Below are positions 1-9,111 of a DNA stretch of 64,000 bases, piece by piece; the stretch's first letter is position 1, and every line of letters starts with the position of its first letter. The DNA is from CAYJLW01 sp964370965 (lineage in GTDB: Bacteria; Actinomycetota; Acidimicrobiia; UBA2766). The stretch is from contig CAYJLW010000011.1 in NCBI GenBank assembly GCA_964370965.1, positions 1-64,000 on the forward strand, written 5' to 3'. The notes under the pieces are model-generated. The model was not told where the DNA came from. It did no database searches and worked only from the letters and a program-made list of their open reading frames with translations. The position numbers and the translations under genes are program-made.

Positions 1-50
<50 letters not shown>

Positions 51-222
51 ACTTCGGGTGGTTGGGGCTCCTGGCCAGGGCCGTCCGCCGGCCGATTTCG
101 GCACATCCTGCAAACACGCGTGCAGCGCGGCTCAGGGGCCGCCCCCGGGCCTGTTAGCGTGGAGGACAGAACGTGTGGGGTTCGGTCTGGACCCGCACCC
201 CCCGCGGGGGCCCCGTGCGCGG

Positions 223-232
223 CNNNNNNNNN
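223..232. other. Assembly gap (10 N)
   Basis: Ten undetermined bases with C/G homopolymers on the right side. No gene can be assigned to positions 1-508. Apart from the gap, that stretch holds only the inverted repeat at 304-351, its degenerate copy near 133-175 and interspersed repeat copy A. Confidence 0.95.
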
Positions 233-303
233 NCCCCCCCCCACCGGGGGCGCCCGCCGTTCCGGGGAGCCTGTTCGGCTTCCGGGAGCCGCCCCCCCGG
301 GCC

Positions 304-351
304 TGTTCGCGTGCAGAACTGAACGTCTGCGTTACGTTCTGCACGCGAACA
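304..351. repeat. Perfect 16-bp inverted repeat
   Basis: Positions 304-319 (TGTTCGCGTGCAGAAC) are the exact reverse complement of 336-351, with a 16-nt loop. A degenerate version of the left arm with its upstream context (gccgccccc...gggcctgtt) occurs at about 133-175, on the other side of the N gap, so the locus looks like a diverged tandem duplication. It could be a transcription terminator, a protein-binding site or a mobile-element end. No coding sequence surrounds it. Confidence 0.6.
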
Positions 352-401
352 CCGATCGGCGCCCCGTTCCGCGCCAGCCAGGCCTCCAGCGACCGCGACC
401 A

Positions 402-502
402 TCTCGCAAGGCCGGGCTCCGCCCGGCCGGAACGGCGCGCAACCACAACGGTGATCGCGTCCGAAAGGGGGGAGATCGAGGGGGGACGCAGTCCCCCTTC
501 GA
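402..502 (+). repeat. Interspersed palindromic repeat, copy A
   Basis: The copy has an 8-bp-stem palindrome (GGCCGGGC, loop TCC, GCCCGGCC) at 410-428, a variable middle part, and a second hairpin GGGGGAC/GTCCCCC at 481-497 flanked by TCGA on both sides. Copies with the same order of parts lie at 57411, 54743 and 28731. The second hairpin ends 12 bp beyond the stop codon of the hemerythrin-like gene on the minus strand, so it may also serve as that gene's 3' end structure. Confidence 0.8.
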
Positions 503-508
503 AACGCC

Positions 509-961
509 TCAGCCGCCCCCGATGTCGACGGCGTAGGCGTTGTAGATGAGGTCGGCGCCCTCGAGGCGGTGCTGAACGATCTGGCCCAGGAGAGCGAGAG
601 CCTGTTCCCTGGTGGCGGCGACGTCGTCCTCGGCCTCGGCGAGATCCACTGTCTTGCGCAGGGCGGCGTCAATCTCTGCGTGCTCCCGCACGAGACGCTT
701 CACCACGTTCGCCAACCGCGGGGACTCCCCCAGGATCTCGTCGAAGAGGCCCCCCGGGTCCTCCGTTATCTCGACGTGCTCGTCGAAGGCGTTGCGCAGG
801 CTCGGGAGCACTTCTCGCAACTGCGCGAACCACTCGTCGGCATGGTCTGCAGCCGCCGCCGACGTGACCGCACGCTCGACCTCGACCATGGCCTCACGCA
901 GGTACTCGCGGCGCTTCTTGATCGCTGCCAGCGACTCGACGTCATGCTCCTCGGAGCTCAT
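509..961 (-). CDS. Hemerythrin HHE-like domain protein
   Basis: This is a 150-aa all-helical protein with His/Glu spacing like a hemerythrin HHE di-iron four-helix bundle: a DEHVEITED segment in the middle, then REHAEID, then QHRLEGADLIYNAY near the C-terminus. Such domains bind a non-haem di-iron site and are used for O2, NO or iron sensing or storage; no enzymatic partner is visible. The ATG at 961 is chosen because AAAGGA lies 6 bp upstream; an in-frame ATG two codons earlier has no room for a ribosome-binding site. It is followed directly by repeat copy A. The family call rests on the His/Glu pattern only. Confidence 0.6.
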   Translation of the reverse strand: MSSEEHDVESLAAIKKRREYLREAMVEVERAVTSAAAADHADEWFAQLREVLPSLRNAFDEHVEITEDPGGLFDEILGESPRLANVVKRLVREHAEIDAALRKTVDLAEAEDDVAATREQALALLGQIVQHRLEGADLIYNAYAVDIGGG

Positions 962-1151
962 CCGCATTCCTTTCGCTTTCCCCGGGCCGCTGCCTCCCCG
1001 GGACCGACCCATCCGCCCTCATGCGGGTGCCTAATGGTGGCGCGCGGCCCCGCCGCGCGCCAGGGGCGTCGGTCCCTTTTCCCTCTCCCACCCGGTCCCG
1101 ACCTCCGGAGGGGCGACGAAGGGGCGAACCGGGTGTCGGCCGGCACGGGCC

Positions 1152-3119
1152 TCACGTCGCCGCCCCCTCCACGAGCCCTGCCGCCAGGGCGGGGTGCCCG
1201 GCCCTCGCGAGGGCACCCGCGAGAGGCGCCATGCGTGCCGGGTCGTCGATCCGCAGGCGCGACGCCGCCTCGGCGACGGCGGCAGGCTCCACGGCCCCCT
1301 CGTCGACGAGTCCGGCGGCGAGATCCGTCCACACCGCCTGCAGGCGGTCCCGCTCGGCGTCGACGCGGTCGTCGTAGGCGAGTTGGCGGCCGCAGAGATC
1401 TCCGCCGTAGAGGCCGAGGGCGCCGGCCCGGGCGTCCCCGTCCCCCGCGACGAGACGCTCGAACTCCCAGGCGTCGACCGTCCAGCCGTCGCTCTCCACG
1501 AGGGCGACGCCGTCGGTGCGCCGCACGACGAGCTCGTCGGGGCCGAGACCGAGCTGGCGGCGAATGCGGTAGATCGCCGTGTTCAGCCGCGTGCGGCCCG
1601 CCTCGGGATCGACCTCGGGCCAGAGGCACTCGAGGAGCCGGTCGACGGTCAGCGCCTGGCGCTCGGCCACGAGAACAGCGAGCAGCCGTGCCGATGCCAG
1701 CGGGACCTCCAGGATGGCGCCGTGGCGTTCCACCCCGAGGTCGGGGCGCAGGACGCGCAGAACACCCCCCGAACCTGCCCTGACGCCCCTCCCGGAGACG
1801 GGGACGCCCACCGGGCGCCGCAGGAGGGGCTCCGCCCAGATCGCCTCCCACAGGGTCCTCTCCGGAGGCGGCGGCACGGCGGCGAGGCCTTCGGCCCGCA
1901 TCTCGGCGACGGGCTCGTCCCAGCCGATGCGCTCGCAGTCGCGAGCAGCCCGCAGGCGCGTGACACCGGCGAAGCGGTCGAGGCCGACGGACTCGAGGGC
2001 GAGGCAGGCGTCCCGGAAGCGGGCGAGTGAGGCCTCGCCCGGACGGTGCACGAGCTCCAAGCGGGCGTCCACGGCCTCGCGGTCGAACCCCCCGTAGGGT
2101 GTGATCGCCTCACCGTGACGAGCCCGGCCGGCCCAGTCCTCGGCGACGCCGTAGGCCCCGAAGTCGGCCAGGGCGGCTGCCGCCGTCGTCGCCATGGACC
2201 CGGCGGCCTGGGGCATCTTCGCCCGGAAGCTCTCGGCGATCTCGTCGAGAACGCCCGCGGCCCCTGGGCCCTCGCCGACCAGCCTCGCCATGCCCCTGAG
2301 GTGCAGGACGACCACGTCCACGGCCGGGATCATCCCGGCGGCGAGACGTTCGGCCTCGGAAGCGGCGTCGTGTACACGCGCCATGTCCCCCTCGAGGAAG
2401 GCGACGAGGGCAAGGCCGGCGAGGCAGAGGGGGAGGTAGTGGGAACGGCGCGCCCGGAGGAGGTCGACGGCCTCCTGGAGGACGCGGAGACCGGCGCGGA
2501 CCTCGTCCCACGACACAGCCGCCCACATCGCCGACACCAGCGCCGCTGTCACGGCGCGCTCCTCGTGCCAGCCTCCCCGGGTGAAGTCCGTGAGCGCGGA
2601 GTCGAGAACGGCCCTCGCCCGGAGAGGCCCCTCGCGGTCGAATGAGAAGAGGCGGCCGAGAGCGGCGAGGCGGCGCAGCCGCGCCCGAGCCAGCAGCATC
2701 CGGATGGGAAGGAGCGGTTCGTCCGGAAGGAGGTCGAGCGCGGCCTCGGCGACGGCAAGGCCGAGGAGGTCGCCCCGCCAGAAGAAGTGCTCGGCGGTGA
2801 TGGCCGCCATCCACGCCCGGCAGTCCTGGGCACCCTCGGTGGCGTCGGCCTCCGCTGTCAGGGACTGGAGCTCGGCGAGGCCCCCGACCTGGAGGCGGAC
2901 GGCCGCCTCGGTGTCGGCGACGCGCAGCCAGAGCGTGCGCTCGGCCTGGGGCACCGCGGCGACGGCGCCCCTCAGCACAACGAGGTCGCCGTCGGCGAGG
3001 AGGTCGAGGGACACCTGCTCGACGAGGCGGGCGCGGGCCGGGCCGTCCCTGCCGGCGAGGTCGCGCAGCAGTCCGGCGACCTCGCCCCCCCGGTCGGTCT
3101 CGTCGCGCTTGCGGTCCAT
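1152..3119 (-). CDS. BTAD/SARP-like transcriptional regulator 1
   Basis: This is a 655-aa regulator. Residues 1-440 are Leu/Ala-rich helices resembling TPR-like repeats. Residues about 452-540 form an OmpR-type winged helix (LWPEVDPEAGRTRLN, then YRIRRQLG), and about 545-655 form a bacterial transcriptional activation domain (GDLCGRQLAYDD). In classical SARPs such as AfsR the DNA-binding and BTAD part is N-terminal; here it is C-terminal. The gene is divergent from giant secreted protein 1 with 127 bp between, and its whole length is paralogous to the regulator at 11666-13666. I infer that it controls the adjacent giant gene. The signal that would activate it is unknown. Confidence 0.85.
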   Translation of the reverse strand: MDRKRDETDRGGEVAGLLRDLAGRDGPARARLVEQVSLDLLADGDLVVLRGAVAAVPQAERTLWLRVADTEAAVRLQVGGLAELQSLTAEADATEGAQDCRAWMAAITAEHFFWRGDLLGLAVAEAALDLLPDEPLLPIRMLLARARLRRLAALGRLFSFDREGPLRARAVLDSALTDFTRGGWHEERAVTAALVSAMWAAVSWDEVRAGLRVLQEAVDLLRARRSHYLPLCLAGLALVAFLEGDMARVHDAASEAERLAAGMIPAVDVVVLHLRGMARLVGEGPGAAGVLDEIAESFRAKMPQAAGSMATTAAAALADFGAYGVAEDWAGRARHGEAITPYGGFDREAVDARLELVHRPGEASLARFRDACLALESVGLDRFAGVTRLRAARDCERIGWDEPVAEMRAEGLAAVPPPPERTLWEAIWAEPLLRRPVGVPVSGRGVRAGSGGVLRVLRPDLGVERHGAILEVPLASARLLAVLVAERQALTVDRLLECLWPEVDPEAGRTRLNTAIYRIRRQLGLGPDELVVRRTDGVALVESDGWTVDAWEFERLVAGDGDARAGALGLYGGDLCGRQLAYDDRVDAERDRLQAVWTDLAAGLVDEGAVEPAAVAEAASRLRIDDPARMAPLAGALARAGHPALAAGLVEGAAT

Positions 3120-3183
3120 CGTGCGCCGCGGCCTCGCCGCTCACCTCCGCGGCGAGAGTACCCCCGGGACGCCCCCGCGGGCT

Positions 3184-3215
3184 GTAAGGATCCGGTAATG
3201 CGAGGGCGTCACCCT
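3184..3215 (+). promoter_or_regulatory. SARP-type promoter of giant gene 1
   Basis: Heptamer GTAAGGA (3184-3190), 4-bp spacer TCCG, heptamer GTAATGC (3195-3201), 8 bp, then hexamer CACCCT (3210-3215). An 11-bp heptamer period with 8 bp to the -10 hexamer is the layout described for SARP targets such as those of ActII-ORF4. The hexamer is a poor -10, as expected for an activator-dependent promoter. The start codon lies 31 bp downstream. The same layout precedes the paralogous gene at 19416. Confidence 0.5.
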
Positions 3216-3246
3216 GGCCTCAAAGGACGAAGCCAAAGGGGATGAC

Positions 3247-6200
3247 GTGAGCGGAACCGAAGTCGCGGGAGAGTCCAGGCGGCCACGACACCGGCTGCGG
3301 CTGGGAGGCGGGGCGGCGGTGGTTCTGGTTGCCGTCGCCATGCTGGTCGCCCACGGGCCCCGGACGGGATCTGCGGGACCCGCGGGGGGACTCGACTTCC
3401 TGTGTTCGTCGGGCACGCCGCTGACGGACGTGTCCGCCACGCCTGAGGTGCCCCAGGTCCTCGGCGGGATCGACTACACGTTCAAGGCGATCTTCCCGGG
3501 CTCCTTCACGGGGCCGTTGGCGGGAGCGACGACCCGGCCTGACGGGTCCCGGGTCGTGGAGCGCACCTTCCCCCTCGTCACCGCCGGCACGGAGGAGTTC
3601 TTCGGGATCGTCCTGGGACGGGTGTTCCAGCCCTACGAGGCCGACCTCGACGGCGACGGCCGGCGGGACTTCTGGTTCCAGGTCCGCCTCAAGGCCGGGA
3701 CCTTCGGCCTTCCCGCCGACCTCCAGGCGCAGTTCCGAGGTCTCTTCCACGGGAACTTCGCCCGACCCCGCGACCGCGTGGGCTTCCTGGAGATCGACGA
3801 CGTCCTCGGTCCCCTGCTCATGATCACCGAGCACGCCGAGGGCTGGGCCACGAACGCCCCCTTCCGGGCCGAGGTCGGACTCGGTCTGCGGTTCCGGCGG
3901 GCGGACTCGTCCCTCACGAGCACCCATGTGCGCATCGGCGTCGACGGCACGGCCGGAGGCCGCTGGCCCCAGAGCGCCGAGGTAGCCCTGCTCCTGCGCC
4001 GCGACAGCGGCGGCGACGCGGGGACGGCGGCCCCGACCAACTACGTGGCCGTAGGAGAACGCTTCGACTTCGGGGCCCCCGCCCCCGTCCCCGCGCCGGC
4101 GGCGGCGGCCAGCGTCGAGGTGGCCACCGTCACGGCGACGTCCCCGCTGCGCACCGAAGCGGCCTTCACCGCCTCCACGGCGTGGTCGCGTGCCCCGGGG
4201 GCCTTCGCCTTCGGTGCCCGCCAGGTGTGCCCGTCGGGTCCGGGCGCCGCCTCGACCGGGCACCTGAGCTGGCTGCGGGAACCGGACCCCGACGGTGCCC
4301 TCGACCTCGACGTCGTCTCCGGCGCCGGCCGGGGCCTCAGGGGCGCTCCCGAGCTTCACCTCGACGCCACGGTGAGGGGGATACCCGGACGCCTCGACTG
4401 GGTCGCGCACCCGCTGCGGATAGACGTCGTCGCCGGCGCCACGGGCACGTCCCGACGTCCTGACGTCGACGTCCGCGAGCTCGTCCTCGCCACCGACGAC
4501 CCCGCCGACCCCGAGGACTCGCCGTTGCGTGTCACGGGGAAGGTCGCGGCCCTCCCCGGGCACGTGCGTGTGAACGGTCTCGCTCCGGAGCCTCCGGTCC
4601 CGGGCGACCCGTTCCGCATCGAGGGCGCCCGGATCCGTTTCTGCCCCTCTCTCGTGGGGACCGTCCCGCCGTCGGGTGCCGTCCCGCACCCGGGGGACGG
4701 CCGGGTCGTGCTGCCCGGCGAGAGCGAGGGCAGCGTCCCGGCGCTCCGCCCCGGCTGTGACGTGGCGGCGGCACCGTCGTGGGCGTCCCTCGTCGTGGAC
4801 GACTTCATGCCCGCCGACGGGGCCGCTGCCGGACTTGTGGCACCCCCCTCGGCGCACGCGCCCCACGTCCTCTACGCCACGAGGCTGCGCCGTCTCTCAC
4901 CCGGGGGGGGTGCCGGGGGCGTGCGCAGGATCGCGGCGGGCCTCGCGAACCTGCGGGAGGTGACGTTCCGGACGTACTCCACCGCCACGGACACGAAGCT
5001 CCTCGCCGACCTGGTCAGCACCGGGAACCCGGCTGCGCACGTCACGATCGACTCTGACGGCCGGACCTCCACATCCGAGGACCTCAACGAGGGCAGCCGC
5101 TTCACGGTCGACGGGAACCTCACGCCGCTCCCGTCCCGGACGAGCCTCCGCTACGAACGCCACCCGCGGGAGCCACTCCTGTTGCAGTTCACGGGGCCTG
5201 CCGACGAACGCCCGGCGTTCGCCGCCAGCGTCGGCCTCACGGAGCCCGGCCTCGAGGGCGGGACCCCCGCGTCCGCCCTCGTCGTCGACGGCGCCTTCGA
5301 CGTGCGCCCGCCCGGGCTCCCGTCGGCGTGGACACTGGCGATGAGCGACGAAGGCGCAGGGAGCGCGACCGGGGGCCGCCTCACCTGGAGCGCCGACGCT
5401 CGCACCGCCCTGCGCGCCGGCCTCGCCATGTCCGAGAGGGCCGAACGCGCCCAGGGCAGCGGCCGCTTCCTCCACGTCGCCGCCGACCTCGACCGGGACC
5501 TCACGGCGCGGTGGTCGTCGGACGCGATGGGCCTGCGCTCGGTGGACGTGCGGTCCTGCCGGCCGGACGTGGCCACGTGTGCGCCCACGCCGAACACGGT
5601 CAATGCGACCTACGTGGGGGCACGACCGGCGCCCGTCCGCGGAGCCTCCCTCGACGACGTCCCCGCAGTGCCCGACCTGCCCGCCGGCGCGCCCGTCCCC
5701 CGGTTCACGCCTCTCGACGCCGGCGGGGAGGGGGTCCGCGTCGTGGACCTCACCGACGCCAAGAACCCCGACTGGGGCTACCGCGCCCAAGTGCGCAACA
5801 TGGGCCGGGTGACCTGGGAACGCGAGCTCGTGGGGATGGACCCGGTGGGGACCCCGGCGCGCTTCCGGCGATTCTGCGCCGTGTCGGAGCCCACGGGCAT
5901 GCCCTTCGTCACGAACGTGTTCCTCGCCAACAGCCAGGCACCCCGCCTCTACCTCGACGGCGTCCTGGAACGCCTCCCGGGTGTGCTGTCCGCGCACCTC
6001 CGCGCCGCCGACGACGCCGTCGACGGCCCCCCGGGGCGGCGCCTCGTCTGGTTCCAGACCGAGGACTGCGAGCAGGCCGCCCCGCCCTACCCCCTCGGCG
6101 ACGAGGACGGGCCCGACCGGCCCGTGTACACCTTCGACCTCCGCCAGGGCAGTCTCGGGCTCGTGGCCGGGGTGGCCCGCCTCCCCTACGGCGACACGGC

Positions 6201-8754
6201 ACGCCTCGGCCTCGACGCCGACCTCCGCCTCCACAGCGACGACGGCACTGACGCGCTCGACGTGCAGGGCCGCGTGAGGCTCCCCCGCCAACTCGACGTG
6301 CAGGTCCCGTCCCTTCAGCTCTGCGACGCGGCGCACCTCACGGCGACGATCTGCCCCGTGCAGGTGGCCGCGTACGAGCGCCAGGAGCGCCTCGCCGGCC
6401 AGCTCGCCTGGCGGTCCTCTGCCCGCAGCCTCGGGCACCTACGCGCCCACGTCGTCCTGCGCGAGCCGGCGCCCACGGCGGGAGACCCGGCCCACGTGGA
6501 CGAGACGCACGTCGACGCCGAGGTGGGACGCGTCCCCGGGACCGAGGCGGTGCGCTTCGACCGCTTCACCAACGTCCGCCTCCCGTGGCAGAAGTGGTAC
6601 CTCACCGTGGGCCACATGGCCGGCGTGTGGGGACAGAAGACCGTGGAACCGGGCGACGCCCTCGACACGGTCCGCTTCGCCCTCACCGACATGGACGCCC
6701 CCGGCTACAAGGGCCCCTGGAAGGCGCCTGCCGCCCGAACGGCGCCCGAGGACGTGGCCAACCGCGTCCCCAACTACCAGGCGCGCCTGCGCAACGTGGG
6801 GCCGCGCCTCGCGGTCACGGCCGTGCTCCAGGGGTCCGAGTCGCCCGCCGCCGAAGGGGCCGCCTACGAGAACACGTCCCGGCCCCCGTTGGCCGACCCG
6901 GGCAAGGAGTTCTGCCGGGCCAGGGGCGGGCGCCTCCGTCCGGAGCGCCAACGGATCGGCTACGTCGACGCCGACGTCGACCTCGGCGGCGCGGAGACGC
7001 TGGACCTGCGGCTCCGCAACGCCAAGGAGCGGGCCGCCGACCCGGACGGGGCGTCCAACACCGTCTCCGTGGAGTCGGACCGGCCCGTCTCGGGCACGGT
7101 GGCGGCGAAGGTCGCCATGTCCGTGGAGCTGGCGATGTCCGTGGACACCTTCCTGACGACGTCGGACTTCCAGGCCTGCCTCGACCTCGACCTGCCCGTA
7201 CGTCTGCAGCTCACCAACGTGAGGCGGGTCACGCTCGGCCAGACCCTCGCCGGCCTGGCCGTCGACGTGCCGGCGGGCGACCGCGCCCTGGGGGCGGACG
7301 TGAACGGCTCCCTCGGGGAGACCTTCCGGGCGCCGGACGGCAGCGACGTGGCCCGCCGGGGTGCCTGGTACCGCGACTACTACGTGCACTTCGACCCCGA
7401 GGGCCCGGGGGACTGGTTCGCCAACCCGTGGAGCGCCCGGGACTGCACCTTCGAGTTCGGCGACACCGTGGCGTTCCTCTTCCTGGGCCCCCTGTACTCC
7501 CTCTACGAGACCTGCGACCGCGTCGACGGCCCGCTCCTGGCGGACGACGCGTCCGGGCTCACCGGCTGGCGGGACGTCCCGGTGCACCCCCTGAAGCCGA
7601 TCCCCGGGACCGTCGACTGCGACGAGTGGCCCGAGACCGACCAGTGTCCCCTGCCCGTGGGGGGCATCGACTACACGAGGCGGGGCTGGACGAACGAGTT
7701 CGGCTTCGGGACGCGGGGCGCTACGACCCTGGAGGTGGGCAGCGAGTCCTGGCCGTCGCGGCCCGCCGGCTCGTCCTCGATCGCCTTCCTGGTAGACCCG
7801 CTCTTCTCCTGGCCCCTGCTCGACGCGATCTGGTCGCGCGACGACGCCGACGGCCTGCCGGGGCGGCCCGGGCGCGAGATCTTCGAGGTCCTCCGGAAGT
7901 GGAGCGACCCGCCGTCCCACTTCGACACACCCGACCTGGAGACCCTCTCTTCCCGGATCGGCGTCACGGACTGGCAGGGTCGTTTCGTGCAGGCCACCTG
8001 CCGGGACGGCCGGCCCAGGGAAGCCGACACCATGACCGCGGGCGACGGCACGACCTACGAGGTCCTCTTCCAGGACGCGACCTGTGACGAGACGAGCTGG
8101 CCGACCTCGCCGTGGGCCGCCTGGGACATGGAGGTGAAGATGTTCCTCGTCGCCCGCCACCCGAACGGGGCGATCCGCTGGTCCCGCGACCTCACCGAAG
8201 GCGGGTGGCGCTCGTCGGAGACGATCTGGGGCGTGGGGCGGCCCCTGCCCGAGGAGTCGATCGCGGCGGTGGACCTCCTCCTCGGCGACGACGGCAGCGT
8301 GCAGGCGAACGTCTGGTGGGACGCCGGCGACGAAGGCGACGCCATGTCGCAGGTCCTGCGCTTCGACCCCTCCGGCCACGGGGGCAAGGCGTCGCACCTC
8401 ATGCGCGTGGGATTGCGCGAGTTGCGGTCCTGTTCACCAGCGACGCCCCCGGTCTGCGTCTCCTACATGCTGCCCGGAGTCGTCGACGGCGCCACGGAGT
8501 GGAACGTGCCCGCGGGCAGCCCCCGGTCGAGCGTGGTCTGGCCGGGCTTCGGCCCGTGCGGGCCCGGATGTGCCGGGCGCACGCTCTTCTTCGGCGACGG
8601 GACCCAGCAGCGCTTCGGCCTCACCGAGCCCGTACCGTCCCCACCGCCCTTTCACACCTACCCGGCGCCGGGGCGGTACCCGCTCATGGTCGTGAGCTAC
8701 CGCAGCGACGGGAGCGTCCTGGGCGTCCACTACGCCGGGCGCGTGACGGCGTAG
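3247..8754 (+). CDS. Giant secreted protein 1, unknown family
   Basis: This is an 1835-aa exported protein. Residues 1-47 carry basic residues and a hydrophobic core (about 20-35) resembling a signal peptide. Residues near 134-143 contain DLDGDGRRD, similar to a calcium-binding DxDxDG loop. The body looks rich in short beta segments and has many scattered Cys and Trp residues, for example around DCDEWPETDQC. The last ~62 residues resemble a PKD-type beta domain (FFGDGT, then HTYPAPGRYPL). There is no C-terminal membrane anchor or LPXTG motif, so release or non-covalent wall attachment is likely. The GTG start has AAAGGGG upstream. It aligns end to end with the protein at 13849-19416. I do not recognise the family. 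The TAG stop overlaps the GTG of the following mazF-like gene by one base. Confidence 0.85.
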   Translation: MSGTEVAGESRRPRHRLRLGGGAAVVLVAVAMLVAHGPRTGSAGPAGGLDFLCSSGTPLTDVSATPEVPQVLGGIDYTFKAIFPGSFTGPLAGATTRPDGSRVVERTFPLVTAGTEEFFGIVLGRVFQPYEADLDGDGRRDFWFQVRLKAGTFGLPADLQAQFRGLFHGNFARPRDRVGFLEIDDVLGPLLMITEHAEGWATNAPFRAEVGLGLRFRRADSSLTSTHVRIGVDGTAGGRWPQSAEVALLLRRDSGGDAGTAAPTNYVAVGERFDFGAPAPVPAPAAAASVEVATVTATSPLRTEAAFTASTAWSRAPGAFAFGARQVCPSGPGAASTGHLSWLREPDPDGALDLDVVSGAGRGLRGAPELHLDATVRGIPGRLDWVAHPLRIDVVAGATGTSRRPDVDVRELVLATDDPADPEDSPLRVTGKVAALPGHVRVNGLAPEPPVPGDPFRIEGARIRFCPSLVGTVPPSGAVPHPGDGRVVLPGESEGSVPALRPGCDVAAAPSWASLVVDDFMPADGAAAGLVAPPSAHAPHVLYATRLRRLSPGGGAGGVRRIAAGLANLREVTFRTYSTATDTKLLADLVSTGNPAAHVTIDSDGRTSTSEDLNEGSRFTVDGNLTPLPSRTSLRYERHPREPLLLQFTGPADERPAFAASVGLTEPGLEGGTPASALVVDGAFDVRPPGLPSAWTLAMSDEGAGSATGGRLTWSADARTALRAGLAMSERAERAQGSGRFLHVAADLDRDLTARWSSDAMGLRSVDVRSCRPDVATCAPTPNTVNATYVGARPAPVRGASLDDVPAVPDLPAGAPVPRFTPLDAGGEGVRVVDLTDAKNPDWGYRAQVRNMGRVTWERELVGMDPVGTPARFRRFCAVSEPTGMPFVTNVFLANSQAPRLYLDGVLERLPGVLSAHLRAADDAVDGPPGRRLVWFQTEDCEQAAPPYPLGDEDGPDRPVYTFDLRQGSLGLVAGVARLPYGDTARLGLDADLRLHSDDGTDALDVQGRVRLPRQLDVQVPSLQLCDAAHLTATICPVQVAAYERQERLAGQLAWRSSARSLGHLRAHVVLREPAPTAGDPAHVDETHVDAEVGRVPGTEAVRFDRFTNVRLPWQKWYLTVGHMAGVWGQKTVEPGDALDTVRFALTDMDAPGYKGPWKAPAARTAPEDVANRVPNYQARLRNVGPRLAVTAVLQGSESPAAEGAAYENTSRPPLADPGKEFCRARGGRLRPERQRIGYVDADVDLGGAETLDLRLRNAKERAADPDGASNTVSVESDRPVSGTVAAKVAMSVELAMSVDTFLTTSDFQACLDLDLPVRLQLTNVRRVTLGQTLAGLAVDVPAGDRALGADVNGSLGETFRAPDGSDVARRGAWYRDYYVHFDPEGPGDWFANPWSARDCTFEFGDTVAFLFLGPLYSLYETCDRVDGPLLADDASGLTGWRDVPVHPLKPIPGTVDCDEWPETDQCPLPVGGIDYTRRGWTNEFGFGTRGATTLEVGSESWPSRPAGSSSIAFLVDPLFSWPLLDAIWSRDDADGLPGRPGREIFEVLRKWSDPPSHFDTPDLETLSSRIGVTDWQGRFVQATCRDGRPREADTMTAGDGTTYEVLFQDATCDETSWPTSPWAAWDMEVKMFLVARHPNGAIRWSRDLTEGGWRSSETIWGVGRPLPEESIAAVDLLLGDDGSVQANVWWDAGDEGDAMSQVLRFDPSGHGGKASHLMRVGLRELRSCSPATPPVCVSYMLPGVVDGATEWNVPAGSPRSSVVWPGFGPCGPGCAGRTLFFGDGTQQRFGLTEPVPSPPPFHTYPAPGRYPLMVVSYRSDGSVLGVHYAGRVTA

Positions 8755-9059
8755 TGACGGGCGAGATCTGGTGGGGCGAGGCGCCCGACAGGAAGGGACG
8801 CCCGTATCTCGTACTCACGCGCAGCGAGGCGGTCCCGGTCCTGCGGGCCGTGGTCGTGGCGCCCGTGACGCGCACCGTGAGAGGAATCGCCACCGAGGTG
8901 CCCCTCGGAACGGACGACGGCATGGACGTCGAGTGCGCGGCCTCCCTCGACAACGTGCTCACCTTCCCCAGAGCGATGCTGGTCCGGCGCATCGGGGCAC
9001 TGTGTGAAGGACGCCGGCAGGCGCTGTGCAACGCGATGTCCGCCGTCATGGACTGCTGA
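8754..9059 (+). CDS. MazF/PemK-like toxin endoribonuclease
   Basis: This is a 101-aa protein with the PemK/MazF pattern: GEIWWGEAPDRKGRPYLVLT at the N-terminus, VVVAPVTRTVRGIATEVPL in the middle, and a LDNVLTFPRAMLVRRIGAL segment. MazF toxins cleave mRNA at short sequence motifs and are neutralised by a small antitoxin usually encoded just upstream. Here the upstream gene is the 1835-aa secreted protein, whose TAG stop shares its G with the GTG start, which suggests translational coupling. No antitoxin reading frame is visible on either side. It may be a chromosomally domesticated or solitary MazF, or its antitoxin may be encoded elsewhere. Confidence 0.8.
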   Translation: MTGEIWWGEAPDRKGRPYLVLTRSEAVPVLRAVVVAPVTRTVRGIATEVPLGTDDGMDVECAASLDNVLTFPRAMLVRRIGALCEGRRQALCNAMSAVMDC

Positions 9060-9111
9060 CGGGGCATCTCGCCCGCCCGAGGGCTCCAGGCCGGCCCCCC
9101 CGGGGACCATC

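Noticed and set aside
3220..4866. Long open frame on the minus strand opposite giant gene 1
   Set aside because: High GC leaves antisense frames open; its composition is Arg/Gly/Pro-rich without motifs, whereas the plus-strand frame has a signal peptide and a paralogue.
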